A stretch of DNA of 64,000 nucleotides, taken from SHLQ01 sp964517125. Its GTDB lineage: Bacteria; Actinomycetota; Acidimicrobiia; Acidimicrobiales; SHLQ01. The stretch lies in NCBI GenBank assembly GCA_964517125.1, contig CAZFBD010000012.1:1-64000 (forward strand), in the 5' to 3' direction. Of the stretch, positions 34,685 through 43,353 are shown piece by piece. The notes beneath the pieces are model-generated. The model was not told where the DNA came from and made no database searches. It saw only the letters and a program-made list of their open reading frames with translations. Both the position numbers and the translations under genes were made by a program. Each line of letters begins with the position of its first letter. The stretch's first letter is position 1.

Positions 34685-35881
34685 ATGCATGAAGACCCTC
34701 CATCGATCAACGCCCGAAGAGGGTGGCCCGAGACGTTTCCCGTCACGGGTGCGTGGATGCCGGGTGATGACCCCGGAGACCGCAAGTTCTTCACCCTGCC
34801 GCGCCCGTTGGCACTCGAAGGCGGGGGAGTGTTGCCAGAGGTCACCGTCGCCTTTCAAACGTGGGGGGAACTGAACGAGGCTGCGGACAACGCCGTACTG
34901 ATCTGCCACGCGCTGACCGGCGACGCACACGTCACCGGCGGTGGCGGCGGAACGTACACGGCGGAAGGCTGGTGGTCCCGCATCGTGGGGCCCGGCGCAG
35001 CGGTCGACACCAACGAACTCTTTGTCGTGTGCGCCAACGTCATCGGCGGATGTCAGGGCAGCACAGGCCCCGCATCGACCAACCCCGAGACGGGTCGACC
35101 GTATGGGTCGTCGTTTCCTCAGGTGAGCACCCGAGACATGGTGCGGACGCAGGCCGGACTTGCTGACCATCTGGGCATCGGCAGTTGGTTCAGCGTCGTC
35201 GGTGGTTCCATGGGCGGCATGGCGGTGCTGGAATGGGCGGCCATGTACCCGCACCGGGTTCGTTCGATCGCCCCGATCGCGACAGCCCTGGCAGCGAGCG
35301 CACAACAAATCGGTTGGTCGGCGGTGGGCAGGCTGTCCATCGCCAACGACCAGTACTTCAATGACGGCGACTACTACGACCAACAGGAAGGCCCGGGCCG
35401 CGGCCTGGCCATCGCCCGCGAGATCGCGCTCATCCACTACCGCAGCGACGAGGAGTGGACCCCACGATTCAAGCGCGACACCATCAATCGGCTGTCGCAG
35501 TTCGACTGGTGGGGTCGGTTTCAGGTCGAGGGGTACCTGGATCACCACGGTCAGAAGTTCCCTCATCGATTCGACGCAAACTCCTACATCGTGCTGAACC
35601 GGGCCATGGACCTGCACGACGTCGCCCGTGGCAGGGGCGACTACAGCGCCGCCCTGGCTCGCTACACGGGCCCAGCGCTCACCGCATCGGTCTCCAGCGA
35701 CTTTCTGTATCCACCGAGCCAACAGACCGAGCTTGCTGCCGTCTTGAACAGCGGCTCGCGGTGGTGCACCCACCACATGATCGACTCGGTCTTCGGACAC
35801 GACGGGTTCCTGGTCGAGCATGACAAGCTCGGGCCGATGCTCTCCGACTTCTTCGACAAAGTCCGAGTCGAGACCTCCTGA
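34685..35881 (+). CDS. metX: Homoserine O-acetyltransferase
   Basis: A 398-residue alpha/beta-hydrolase-fold acyltransferase making O-acetyl-L-homoserine from homoserine and acetyl-CoA for methionine synthesis. Catalytic triad motifs are visible: nucleophile elbow GGSMGGMAVLEWA near residue 175, Asp in SSDFLYPP near residue 338, and His in FGHDGFLVEHD near residue 370. Other MetX stretches are HALTGDAHV, ANVIGGCQGSTGP and YYDQQEGPGRGLAIARE. A strong GAAGGAGG site precedes the ATG at 34685. MetX and succinyltransferase forms can be misassigned; the acetyl form is the likelier one. Confidence 0.93.
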   Translation: MHEDPPSINARRGWPETFPVTGAWMPGDDPGDRKFFTLPRPLALEGGGVLPEVTVAFQTWGELNEAADNAVLICHALTGDAHVTGGGGGTYTAEGWWSRIVGPGAAVDTNELFVVCANVIGGCQGSTGPASTNPETGRPYGSSFPQVSTRDMVRTQAGLADHLGIGSWFSVVGGSMGGMAVLEWAAMYPHRVRSIAPIATALAASAQQIGWSAVGRLSIANDQYFNDGDYYDQQEGPGRGLAIAREIALIHYRSDEEWTPRFKRDTINRLSQFDWWGRFQVEGYLDHHGQKFPHRFDANSYIVLNRAMDLHDVARGRGDYSAALARYTGPALTASVSSDFLYPPSQQTELAAVLNSGSRWCTHHMIDSVFGHDGFLVEHDKLGPMLSDFFDKVRVETS

Positions 35882-35884
35882 CAC

Positions 35885-36661
35885 ATGCCGGAGTGCATCG
35901 AGATCGAGATGTACCGCAGGCCGCTCCAGGACATCGTCGGACGAACCCTGACGTCCGCAGAATTGCCTGACCTCGACTATCTGCGCCCCGCGGGCCTTCC
36001 GGCCGACGCACTCCTGGAACGTACGGAATCGCCGTTGCTGGCAGTCCGTCGCATCGGGAAGCTTCTCCTTCTCGACCACGGGAGCGGCACCCTGGGCCTG
36101 CGCTTCGGCATGACGGGACGCCTGCTCATCGATGAGGTGAGCCCGATCGACAAGCTGGAGTACTCCAGTGGCCGCAACGACCCGGCGTGGGATCGTGTGG
36201 CTCTCCAATACGGACCGCACCGAGTGGCGGTCCGCGACCCCCGCCGGCTGGGATCCATCGAACTCGACCCTGACGAGACGCAGCTGGGCCCCGACGCATG
36301 GACGCTCACAACGGCACAGCTCGACACGGCGTTCGCCGGTCGAACCGCTGCGGTCAAGACACTGTTGCTGAACCAGAAGGTGGTTGCCGGTCTGGGAAAT
36401 CTGCTCGCCGACGAAACCCTGTGGCGAGTGGGGCTACGCCCAGACAGAAGTGTCCAGACGCTCAGCGCCGGAGACATCGACCGCCTCGCCGAAGCGATCA
36501 GGGAGACGGTGGAAGCGCTTGACGCTCGCGGCGGCTCCCACACGGGCGATGCCTTCACGCTGCGGGCGGCCGAAGCTCGCTGCACCCGCGATGGTGAATC
36601 CATGCGACACGCGACGGTCGGTGGCAGATCCACGTGGTGGTGTCCGGCCCACCAGCGCTGA
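35885..36661 (+). CDS. Fpg/Nei-family DNA glycosylase
   Basis: A 258-residue bifunctional glycosylase/AP lyase family member that begins MPECIEIEMYRRPL. The N-terminal Pro-2 and Glu-3 needed for Schiff-base chemistry are kept, although the usual MPELPEVE is altered. A helix-two-turn-helix region is present (KTLLLNQKVVAGLGNLLADE, with the Asn of the GLGN/GIGN motif). The C-terminal zinc finger is irregular: one Cys in AARCTRDG, then CPAHQR at the end, instead of four Cys. The family repairs oxidised bases. It lies 4 bp after metX, probably in the same transcript. Confidence 0.85.
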   Translation: MPECIEIEMYRRPLQDIVGRTLTSAELPDLDYLRPAGLPADALLERTESPLLAVRRIGKLLLLDHGSGTLGLRFGMTGRLLIDEVSPIDKLEYSSGRNDPAWDRVALQYGPHRVAVRDPRRLGSIELDPDETQLGPDAWTLTTAQLDTAFAGRTAAVKTLLLNQKVVAGLGNLLADETLWRVGLRPDRSVQTLSAGDIDRLAEAIRETVEALDARGGSHTGDAFTLRAAEARCTRDGESMRHATVGGRSTWWCPAHQR

Positions 36662-36680
36662 AGCCGATACATTCGTCGCT

Positions 36681-36950
36681 GTGCGAGCACCCCGCCCCCG
36701 CAGCCACCACGCGGCACGCCTGGCCACGGCCCTCACCACAGGAGCCCTGATGCTGTCCATGGCTCCCCTGGCGGCGCAGGACGTGATCGAGGGCGAAACC
36801 ACCGTGGTGAACCTTCGCGAGACCGACAGCCGCCTGGGGCCGCTGGTGGCGAGCCTGGTGGGATTGGGTGTGGCCGCACTGCTGGCAACCATCATCTTCT
36901 GGTGGCTGACACGACCTCGCCGAACCCCTGAAAGGACCCAACATGGATGA
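36681..36950 (+). CDS. Small membrane or secreted protein, unknown
   Basis: An 89-residue ORF from a GTG at 36681. A basic N-terminus and hydrophobic stretch ending MAPLAAQ look like a signal peptide. After a short polar part (DVIEGETTVVNLRETDSRLG) comes one transmembrane helix (PLVASLVGLGVAALLATIIFWWL) and a basic tail. It overlaps the next small ORF by 8 bp. No family was recognised. The ribosome site is weak, so the start is uncertain, but the signal-plus-helix pattern and position argue that it is real. Confidence 0.6.
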   Translation: MRAPRPRSHHAARLATALTTGALMLSMAPLAAQDVIEGETTVVNLRETDSRLGPLVASLVGLGVAALLATIIFWWLTRPRRTPERTQHG

Positions 36951-37167
36951 ATTCGATCCACACGCAATGATCGAGCGTTTCAAGGAGCGCGCCGCCGCTG
37001 TCAAGAAGCGAAATCTGCCGCCCGTCGGTGGCGACGAGCGCACCATGTTCATCGAGCAGGCCCAGACCGATTTCCGTGATTTCGCCATCCTCGGCGACGC
37101 CACCGTGGAAATGCACGAGGGAATCCTGACCCTCACCGTGGATCTTCGTCCGGCAAGTGGGGGATAG
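36943..37167 (+). CDS. Small conserved-type cytoplasmic protein, unknown
   Basis: A 74-residue ORF starting MDEFDPHAMIERFKERAAAV with an AAAGGA site 6-9 nt before the ATG. An N-terminal basic helix is followed by an alternating pattern (DFAILGDATVEMHEGILTLTVDL) that suggests a small beta sheet. It overlaps the preceding membrane protein by 8 bp, so the pair is probably translated together. No domain was recognised. Confidence 0.6.
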   Translation: MDEFDPHAMIERFKERAAAVKKRNLPPVGGDERTMFIEQAQTDFRDFAILGDATVEMHEGILTLTVDLRPASGG

Positions 37168-37197
37168 CGATCTTCGCTGCTACGATGTCGGCTCGAT

Positions 37198-37273
37198 GCG
37201 GACGTAGCTCAGTTGGTAGAGCATCACCTTGCCAAGGTGAGGGTCGCCAGTTCGAATCTGGTCGTCCGCTCCA
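37198..37273 (+). tRNA. tRNA-Gly (GCC)
   Basis: A complete cloverleaf: acceptor GCGGACG pairs with CGTCCGC. The anticodon stem TCACC/GGTGA surrounds loop TTGCCAA, anticodon GCC. The T-arm GCCAG-TTCGAAT-CTGGT is standard. The discriminator is T and the 3' CCA (37271-37273) is encoded. A strong hairpin follows at 37277. Confidence 0.97.
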
Positions 37274-37276
37274 TCC

Positions 37277-37313
37277 GAAATCGGATCGTTTCCCACGGAA
37301 GCGATCCGATTTC
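37277..37313 (+). terminator. Intrinsic terminator after tRNA-Gly
   Basis: A perfect 12-bp stem (GAAATCGGATCG at 37277-37288 with its complement at 37302-37313) around a 13-nt loop, followed by GTCGTTTTCG. It starts 4 nt after the tRNA-Gly CCA end. The rest of the 306-bp interval up to tRNA-Cys (37314-37579) shows no ORF with support and no other recognisable element. Confidence 0.8.
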
Positions 37314-37579
37314 GTCGTTTTCGCCCGCTCCGCGCGTGAACATGTCGAAATCATTGCGGACGCATGACGAAGTCCGGGGGGCGCGGAGACAATTGGGAAA
37401 TGGCCCCCTACGGTGTCGGCCGAGTGGAAACAGCTGGTCAAACCAGCACGTTTCCCGTCGCACCAGCGTGTGCGTCCGACTCGCGGAGGGGCGACCGGAC
37501 GCACACGCGGTGTTGGACGGGAATTTGTTTGCTCCGGTGGCACGGTGGGTAAGCGGCCCCGATATCCTTTTCAACTCAC

Positions 37580-37654
37580 GCGTCGGTGCCCGAGAGGCCC
37601 AAGGGAACGGCCTGCAAAGCCGTAAAGCCGCGGGTTCAAATCCCGCCCGGCGCT
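37580..37654 (+). tRNA. tRNA-Cys (GCA)
   Basis: Acceptor GCGTCGG pairs with CCGGCGC (one T-G wobble). The anticodon stem ACGGC/GCCGT surrounds loop CTGCAAA, anticodon GCA. The T-arm GCGGG-TTCAAAT-CCCGC is normal. CCA is not encoded, unlike the neighbouring tRNA-Gly. Confidence 0.95.
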
Positions 37655-37719
37655 CAAGATTTCACGCAATGGGGTTGGCTCTGCCAATATGAGATACATG
37701 AATCGGCGGAAGTCGCCCA

Positions 37720-39393
37720 GTGAGTGACGTTTTCGAAGGCCCAGGGTGGTGGATGGCCTCGGACGGTAAGTGGTACGCACCACACCTTCACTCAGACGCG
37801 TCCTACCGCGCCCGGTGGGTGAACGCGGACATCGCGGTCGCGCAACCATCCGCTGCACCCGACGTGCTGCAGACACCACCCGAGCCGGCAACCACCATCA
37901 GCGAGCCGGTGGCCGAGTCGAGCTGGGTGCCAGAACAGCAGCAGGCGGCAACAAACGGCCAGCGACCGGTGGCCGACGTCCCGCCGCACACTGCGGTGCC
38001 TCAACAGGCCGCCGTCCCGGCCCCGGCAGCAGCGCCGTTTGTCGCATCGGAACAGGTGGCCGAACGTGCCGCAGCGTTGTCCGAGACAAGCACGGCGAGC
38101 CGCCCGGACACGATCGCTCAACCCGTCGCACCTCCCATCGCACCTGCCAAGCCCGTCGCTCCGCTGGTTGCGGAGCCCCCCGTCGTCGCAGAGCCGCCAC
38201 CGGTTGATTCAGTCATGGCGGCCCCGGTTGTCGCTGAAGCCCTGGTCGAAGCCCCTGTTGTTTCTGAGCCCACAACGATGCCCGAGCCCATCGTTGCTCC
38301 CTTGGATGCACCCGCACCGATACCGACGAGCGAACCGGTTGCCCCACTCGGGTTCGGCGCTCCGAGCTCCACGCCTGTCTCAGAGATCCTGAGTCGGCTG
38401 GGCAGCGAACCGATGCTCGGACGCAATGGTGCCGTGAACGGCCCTGCGGCTGCGCCAACGACGAGCCCCACGCCCTCATTCCGAACGCCCGCGGCTCCGC
38501 AGACGGCTCCGGCGCCCGCTCCAACACCGGCGCCGGAACCGATCTCGGACCCGACTCCGGAGCCCGTGATCGAGTTCGAGCGTCCAGCCGAGCCGGCGCA
38601 ACCCGAGCCGACGGTGGAGCCACCAACGGCCCCTCTGGCCGACGTTGCCGACCTCACGGTTGTGGCCCCCGACATCGTCGATGAGGCCCCCACCGTCGCC
38701 GAGGTGAGCGCTCCGGTCGATCCCGTGGTCGATCCGGTTCGTGTTGGGCCCGCCGAGGTTGCGGAGTCCGTCGTGGCCGAGGCACCGAGTGTGTCCGCCC
38801 CGGAGCAGTCGGACGAGGCCGTCACACCGAGCCGGGCCCGACTCGAGGTTGGTAGCCCCGACCGTGGAGAGGAGCGCTTTGGCCTGCTGACGCCGACTCG
38901 TCCCACCGAGCAGCGCATTCAGCTTCAAGAAGCTCCGGTGATGTCCACTTCCACCGACCTGGTCCCGGTCCCGCAGACCGAGATTGCGGTCTACGACGAT
39001 GGTGCATCCATCCACGATCGGCTTGTCGCCGCCGTGCTGTTCTTGTCGGGTGTGGCAATGATCGTCGGCACGTTCCTGGTGTGGACGGTCTCACCAGTAG
39101 GAGACGTCACCGGTTGGGACATGTCCGATGGCATCGGGACGATCGTTGCCGGTGTCATTGGTTCGGCAGCTGCCGGGCCGATCTTCGTCGGGTTCCGCCA
39201 CATCATCCCGAAAAGTCTTGCGATTGTTGCCGGTCTCGCTGGTTTGGTCATCGTTGGCCTTCGAGGTCTCGAAGTGCTTTCCGATTCGGCCGTGGCCGAG
39301 ACCACGGTCGGGTTCGGCTTCTGGCTCGTGCTCGGAGCAAGCATCACCATGCTGCTAGGAGCAGTAGCCGACCAATCCCGCTTCGGCGACTAA
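37720..39393 (+). CDS. Proline/alanine-rich membrane protein with GWW-type N-terminal motif
   Basis: A 557-residue protein from a GTG at 37720. It opens with GPGWWMASDGKWYAPHLH (residues 7-24), a short aromatic motif resembling DUF2510-like tags of Acidimicrobiia. About residues 40-410 are low-complexity Pro, Ala, Val and Glu repeats. The last 140 residues contain about four transmembrane helices (for example LVAAVLFLSGVAMIVGTFLVW and SLAIVAGLAGLVIVGLRGL). I do not recognise the full protein. The long extended linker suggests it spans wall distance or scaffolds partners. The assembly gap lies 61 bp after its stop. Confidence 0.75.
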   Translation: MSDVFEGPGWWMASDGKWYAPHLHSDASYRARWVNADIAVAQPSAAPDVLQTPPEPATTISEPVAESSWVPEQQQAATNGQRPVADVPPHTAVPQQAAVPAPAAAPFVASEQVAERAAALSETSTASRPDTIAQPVAPPIAPAKPVAPLVAEPPVVAEPPPVDSVMAAPVVAEALVEAPVVSEPTTMPEPIVAPLDAPAPIPTSEPVAPLGFGAPSSTPVSEILSRLGSEPMLGRNGAVNGPAAAPTTSPTPSFRTPAAPQTAPAPAPTPAPEPISDPTPEPVIEFERPAEPAQPEPTVEPPTAPLADVADLTVVAPDIVDEAPTVAEVSAPVDPVVDPVRVGPAEVAESVVAEAPSVSAPEQSDEAVTPSRARLEVGSPDRGEERFGLLTPTRPTEQRIQLQEAPVMSTSTDLVPVPQTEIAVYDDGASIHDRLVAAVLFLSGVAMIVGTFLVWTVSPVGDVTGWDMSDGIGTIVAGVIGSAAAGPIFVGFRHIIPKSLAIVAGLAGLVIVGLRGLEVLSDSAVAETTVGFGFWLVLGASITMLLGAVADQSRFGD

Positions 39394-39454
39394 AACACAA
39401 CCAGATAGGGAAGCCGCTCCAGCTGTGGCGACCGGTGTGCGACGTTTCGAGCCC

Positions 39455-39554
39455 NNNNNNNNNNNNNNNNNNNNNNNNNNNNNNNNNNNNNNNNNNNNNN
39501 NNNNNNNNNNNNNNNNNNNNNNNNNNNNNNNNNNNNNNNNNNNNNNNNNNNNNN
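39455..39554. other. Assembly gap (100 N)
   Basis: An exact run of 100 unknown bases, the conventional placeholder for a scaffold join of unknown length. The flanks (a gene end on the left, tRNA-Val on the right) need not be adjacent in the genome by that distance. Confidence 0.99.
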
Positions 39555-39572
39555 GAGCGAAGCGAGATACCG

Positions 39573-39646
39573 TGGGCCGTACAGGACTTGAACCTGTGAC
39601 TTCCACCATGTCGAGGTGGCACTCTAGCCAACTGAGTTAACGGCCC
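39573..39646 (-). tRNA. tRNA-Val (GAC) with C33
   Basis: Read on the minus strand, acceptor GGGCCGT pairs with ACGGCCC. The anticodon stem CCACC/GGTGG surrounds loop TCGACAT, giving anticodon GAC. The T-arm CACAG-GTTCAAG-type loop is present. CCA is not encoded. Position 33 is C instead of the almost universal T. It lies 18 bp from the assembly gap, so an error or artefact must be considered. The 209 bp between this tRNA and the next gene (39647-39855) show nothing recognisable. Confidence 0.88.
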
Positions 39647-39855
39647 GGGATCCAAGAGACTAGCAGCACCGATCGTAGTTGCGACCAGCTTGTCGCCGAC
39701 TTTGGATTTCGATTTCGGGCCGGCATGAGGCGCATCTGGAGTTTCGACCGGCGGCTGCCGTGTATGAGTCCGTCGACCGGGATCCCAGCGGACGTTGCAA
39801 GCGGCGTGATCTGTGAGGGGTTGCGAGTACGCCGTTCGAAGGGGATGCTTGCGGC

Positions 39856-40650
39856 ATGCCAATGATCCTCTCGGGAGATGTGCCCCTCTTTGTTCGTACC
39901 GACGGCGACGACAGACGCCCAGCGGTGCTGCTGATCAACCCGCTTGGAACAACGCTCGAAATGTGGGATCCGTATGTGGAAGCACTCGTTGCCCACAACT
40001 GGGTGGTGCGGTTCGATCTTCGGGGCCACGGCCGATCCGTGGAGGAGGTCGGTGCATACGACGTTGCCGATCTCGGCGCCGATGCGATCGCCGTTCTCGA
40101 TGCACTCGACATCCCGAGGGCGCACGTGGTTGGTGCTTCGCTTGGCGGGCTGGCCGCAACATGGATGGCGTCCGAACACCCGGATCGTGTCGATCGCCTC
40201 GTCCTGGCTGGGACGTCCTGCAGACTGGGGCCAGACCGATGGTGGGAGCGGACCATCGAGAACATCAATGCGGGTGGTCTGCGGTCGGTCTGCGAGCACC
40301 TCGAGTCGGTGTTCTTCTCTCCGGAGTGGGTGGCGGCCATGCCGGAAGAGGCTGAAGCTGCGCGAGACATGCTCCTGGCCACTCCCACCGATGCGTACCT
40401 TGCGGGTGCGGGCTGCATCATGCGGGCGGACGTGACCGAGAACCTCGCCGGTATCCGTGCAGCGACTCTGGTGGTTGTGGGGGAGAACGATCCCGTGCTT
40501 CACCATCATCCAGCCACCGATCTGCTGGATGGAATTCGGGACTCTGAGGCCGTGCAGGTCGGCGGCGCCCGGCATCGGGTGCTTCTGGAACAGCCCGAAG
40601 CGATCGCTGGTGTTGTGACGGAGTTCCTCACTGACATCGACGGTCGGTGA
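39856..40650 (+). CDS. Alpha/beta hydrolase, 3-oxoadipate enol-lactonase-like
   Basis: A 264-residue alpha/beta hydrolase. The oxyanion-hole region NPLGTTLEMWDPYVEAL, RFDLRGHGRS strand, nucleophile elbow GASLGGLAATW (Ser near residue 96), acid in VVGENDPVL and His in GARHRVLLEQPE are all in family order. Overall pattern and length fit PcaD-like enol-lactonases, but no other protocatechuate genes are nearby, so the substrate is open. It stands alone after the gap and tRNA-Val and precedes the three carboxypeptidase genes. Confidence 0.83.
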   Translation: MPMILSGDVPLFVRTDGDDRRPAVLLINPLGTTLEMWDPYVEALVAHNWVVRFDLRGHGRSVEEVGAYDVADLGADAIAVLDALDIPRAHVVGASLGGLAATWMASEHPDRVDRLVLAGTSCRLGPDRWWERTIENINAGGLRSVCEHLESVFFSPEWVAAMPEEAEAARDMLLATPTDAYLAGAGCIMRADVTENLAGIRAATLVVVGENDPVLHHHPATDLLDGIRDSEAVQVGGARHRVLLEQPEAIAGVVTEFLTDIDGR

Positions 40651-40736
40651 GCCCATTCGCTAAAGATTTCACAAGAAGTGGCCGAATACCCTGGGGGTGT
40701 TTTGCTTCGACGAGCGATCGGTGCTTGTCTTGAGGC

Positions 40737-41951
40737 GTGCCACTTCTTGATCGACGCTCGCGCGCCTTCGTCGCGCTCGCCGTTCTCTTCACCATCCTCG
40801 GTCTCGCCTCAATGCCGGCCTTCGCCCAGGAGGAAGAGGAACGCCTCGAGGAGCTGAAGGCCGAACGCGAAAAGGTGCAGGAAGAGCGAGCAGCAAAGGC
40901 CTTGCAGGTCAACGCCGCTGAAGCAGACTTCGACGAACTGATCGAGGCGCTCGACGCCATCAACGCGCTGGTCGACTTGCAGGAAGCCCGACTTGCCGAT
41001 GCGCAGCAGGCGGTGTTGTCCGCCGAGGAGCAGGTCGATGCCGCCAAGGCCCGCAACGAAGAGATCACCATCGAGATCGAGGGCTTGCAGGAGATCGTCG
41101 GCGATCTGGCCGTCGCCGCGTTCACCGGCGAGGGCGGAGCCAACGGCGAGGACCTCACGTCGTTCCTCCTGAACGACGACCCCACCGAAGCGGCCCGTCG
41201 TCGGAGCCTCGTGGAGTTCCAGACCGGAAACCTCAGCGACACCCTCGACCGCATGCGCGCACTCGTCACCGAAGCCGAATTGGTCGAGGCGCAACGCGTC
41301 CGGGCCGTGGAGTCCGCCCTGGCGAACCGCATCGAGGTGGAAGCCCGACGGGCCGAACTCGACGATGCCGTCGACGCCCAGGTCGAGATCGTGATCGCCG
41401 CCGAGACCCGCCTTGAAGCACGTCTTGCCGAGGCCGCGTTCATTGGCGAGCTCGACGAAGAACTCGCTGCCGAGATTCGTACCCAGGAAGAGGCAATCGC
41501 CCGACGAATCCGTGAAGAGGCGGCGCGCAAGGCGGCGGCCGAAGCTGCTGCCCGCCGCGCCAACCTGCAGCCACCGGCTGGCGAGGACGACCTCGTCAAC
41601 GCCGAAGGCTTCCTGGTGCACCGGGATGTCGGCGACAACGTGACCCGAATGATCCAGGCCGCTGCCGCCGATGGCGTCAACCTGTCGGGCTACGGCTGGC
41701 GATCGCCGCAACGGACCGCCGAGCTTCGGGTCATCAACGGCTGCCCCGACGTGTACGACTCGCCGCCGAGCAGTTGTCGCATCCCGACGGCCAGGCCGGG
41801 TCAGTCCATGCACGAACGTGGTCTGGCCATCGACTTCTCCAGCTGTTGGCGGGGCTCCCCATGCTTTGTGTGGCTCTCGAACAACGCCGCCACCTACGGG
41901 TTCCGAAACCTGCCGAGCGAGTCCTGGCACTGGAGTACGAACGGCAGCTGA
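40737..41951 (+). CDS. Secreted coiled-coil D,D-carboxypeptidase (M15/VanY-type), copy 1
   Basis: A 404-residue exported protein. The signal peptide ends near ASMPAFA-QE (residue 30). Residues 32-275 form a long antiparallel coiled coil with a conserved SFTGE/DDPTEAARRRSLVEFQTG break near residues 128-163. Residues 290-404 are an M15 LAS-type peptidase with zinc ligands His-359 and Asp-366 (SMHERGLAIDF) and His-398, and catalytic Glu-395 (ESWHW). Such enzymes trim D-Ala from peptidoglycan stems. The coiled coil recalls the autoinhibitory hairpin of PcsB/RipC hydrolases controlled by FtsEX. The start is a GTG at 40737. First of three paralogs. Confidence 0.85.
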   Translation: MPLLDRRSRAFVALAVLFTILGLASMPAFAQEEEERLEELKAEREKVQEERAAKALQVNAAEADFDELIEALDAINALVDLQEARLADAQQAVLSAEEQVDAAKARNEEITIEIEGLQEIVGDLAVAAFTGEGGANGEDLTSFLLNDDPTEAARRRSLVEFQTGNLSDTLDRMRALVTEAELVEAQRVRAVESALANRIEVEARRAELDDAVDAQVEIVIAAETRLEARLAEAAFIGELDEELAAEIRTQEEAIARRIREEAARKAAAEAAARRANLQPPAGEDDLVNAEGFLVHRDVGDNVTRMIQAAAADGVNLSGYGWRSPQRTAELRVINGCPDVYDSPPSSCRIPTARPGQSMHERGLAIDFSSCWRGSPCFVWLSNNAATYGFRNLPSESWHWSTNGS

Positions 41952-42041
41952 TTCGGCCCACGTTCCGAACCGCTGAAGCCCCAGAACAACAAACCTGAAG
42001 CGCGCGACCGCACGGTCTGCCAGCCCGACTAGGTTGCCCGG

Positions 42042-43295
42042 ATGGTCGGAGAGCAACCGCGACGTCATCGCGGGCACACGGTGGTGTTCGGGCTGCTGTT
42101 GGCGGCTCTGAGCGCGATCCTGAGCCCCGCTGGGGCCCAGGATGATGTCGAGGCGCTGGACGACCTCAAGGCCGAGCGAGAGGCCATTCAGGAGGAGCTC
42201 GCAGAACAGGCGCTGCGTGTCGACGCAGCGACCGCAGACTTCGATGTGCTGGCCAAGGCGCTCGACGACATCAACGCGTTGGTCGATCTGCAGGAGGCGC
42301 GTCTGCTGACCGCAGAACAGGCAATCCGCTCCGCTGAGGAGCAGGTTGCTGCTGCCGAGACTCGCGAAGCGGAAATTGCTGCCCGGGTCGAGGTGATTTC
42401 AGCGGGGTTGGCGGACCTGGCTGTTGCATCATTCACCGGCGAAACGGGCGCAAACGGCGAGGACCTGACTGCGTTGCTGCTCAGCGATGATCCGTCGGAG
42501 GCTGCTCGCCGACGGAGCTTGGTGGAGTTCCAAACCGGTTCGCTGTCCGACGGAATCGACGAGCTTCGTTCGCTCATCGCCGAGGCCGAGACCGTCAGCA
42601 ATCGTCGGCGTGCCGCGGTCGAGGCGGCTGAGGCCGGTCGGGCCGACGTCCTGGAACGCGAGGCCGAAGTCGATCTGGCACGGGCAGCGCAACTCGAGAT
42701 CGTCCTCGCCGCGGAGACCCGGCTCGAGGCCCGTCTGTCGGAGGCGGCGTTCATCGAGGAGCGCGATGAAGGCAAGGCGGCCGAGATTCGGGCGCAGGAA
42801 GAAGCGATCGCTCGTCGAATTCGGGCCGAGGCAGCGGCCGCCGCAGCGGCTGCAGCCGCGGAAGAGGCGAAGAACCGGCCGCCGGCAATTCCCCCGGCCC
42901 CTCCAGAGGACATGCGGCGGGTCCAGGGCATCGAGGTGCACAAAGACATTGCTGACCGCGTCGATCAGATGCTGACGGCGGCACGCAACGATGGCATCGA
43001 CCTGGGCGGCTGGGGATACCGAAGCAATCTCAAGCAGATCGAGCTTCGCCAGAAGCACTGCGGAACGTCCGAGTACGACGTGTGGGAGAAGCCGGCGTCG
43101 GCGTGCAGCCCACCCACCGCACGGCCGGGCCAGTCCAACCATGAACGAGGCCTCGCCATCGACTTCACGTACAACGGCGGATCCATGACGAGCAGGTCGA
43201 ATCCCGGATTCGTCTGGCTCGCAGAGAACGCGGCAACCTACGGATTCGTCAACCTGCCGAGCGAGCCGTGGCATTGGAGCACCGACGGCAACTGA
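42042..43295 (+). CDS. Secreted coiled-coil D,D-carboxypeptidase (M15/VanY-type), copy 2
   Basis: A 417-residue paralog of the previous gene with the same order: signal peptide (ends ILSPAGA-QDD), coiled coil, Ala-rich segment, short Pro-rich hinge (PPAIPPAPPED) and M15 domain. Zinc ligands are present in SNHERGLAIDF and EPWHWS. The coiled-coil break SFTGETGANGEDLTALLLSD is nearly the same as in copy 1. The catalytic half has Cys-flanked loops (KHCGTSEYDVWEKPASAC) that may form a disulphide. It begins 90 bp after copy 1, so it could have its own promoter. Confidence 0.85.
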   Translation: MVGEQPRRHRGHTVVFGLLLAALSAILSPAGAQDDVEALDDLKAEREAIQEELAEQALRVDAATADFDVLAKALDDINALVDLQEARLLTAEQAIRSAEEQVAAAETREAEIAARVEVISAGLADLAVASFTGETGANGEDLTALLLSDDPSEAARRRSLVEFQTGSLSDGIDELRSLIAEAETVSNRRRAAVEAAEAGRADVLEREAEVDLARAAQLEIVLAAETRLEARLSEAAFIEERDEGKAAEIRAQEEAIARRIRAEAAAAAAAAAAEEAKNRPPAIPPAPPEDMRRVQGIEVHKDIADRVDQMLTAARNDGIDLGGWGYRSNLKQIELRQKHCGTSEYDVWEKPASACSPPTARPGQSNHERGLAIDFTYNGGSMTSRSNPGFVWLAENAATYGFVNLPSEPWHWSTDGN

Positions 43296-43353
43296 CCGTT
43301 CACTTGGTGGGCCGAACGGCTCACTTCGGTGGTGCTGCGGGCGATAGAAAACC

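Noticed and set aside
37198..37654. Integration site at the tRNA genes
   Set aside because: No integrase, no partial tRNA duplicate and no phage-like genes are found nearby.
39394..39454. Partial RNA gene just before the gap
   Set aside because: The 61 bases do not form a convincing tRNA half, and the missing bases prevent a decision.
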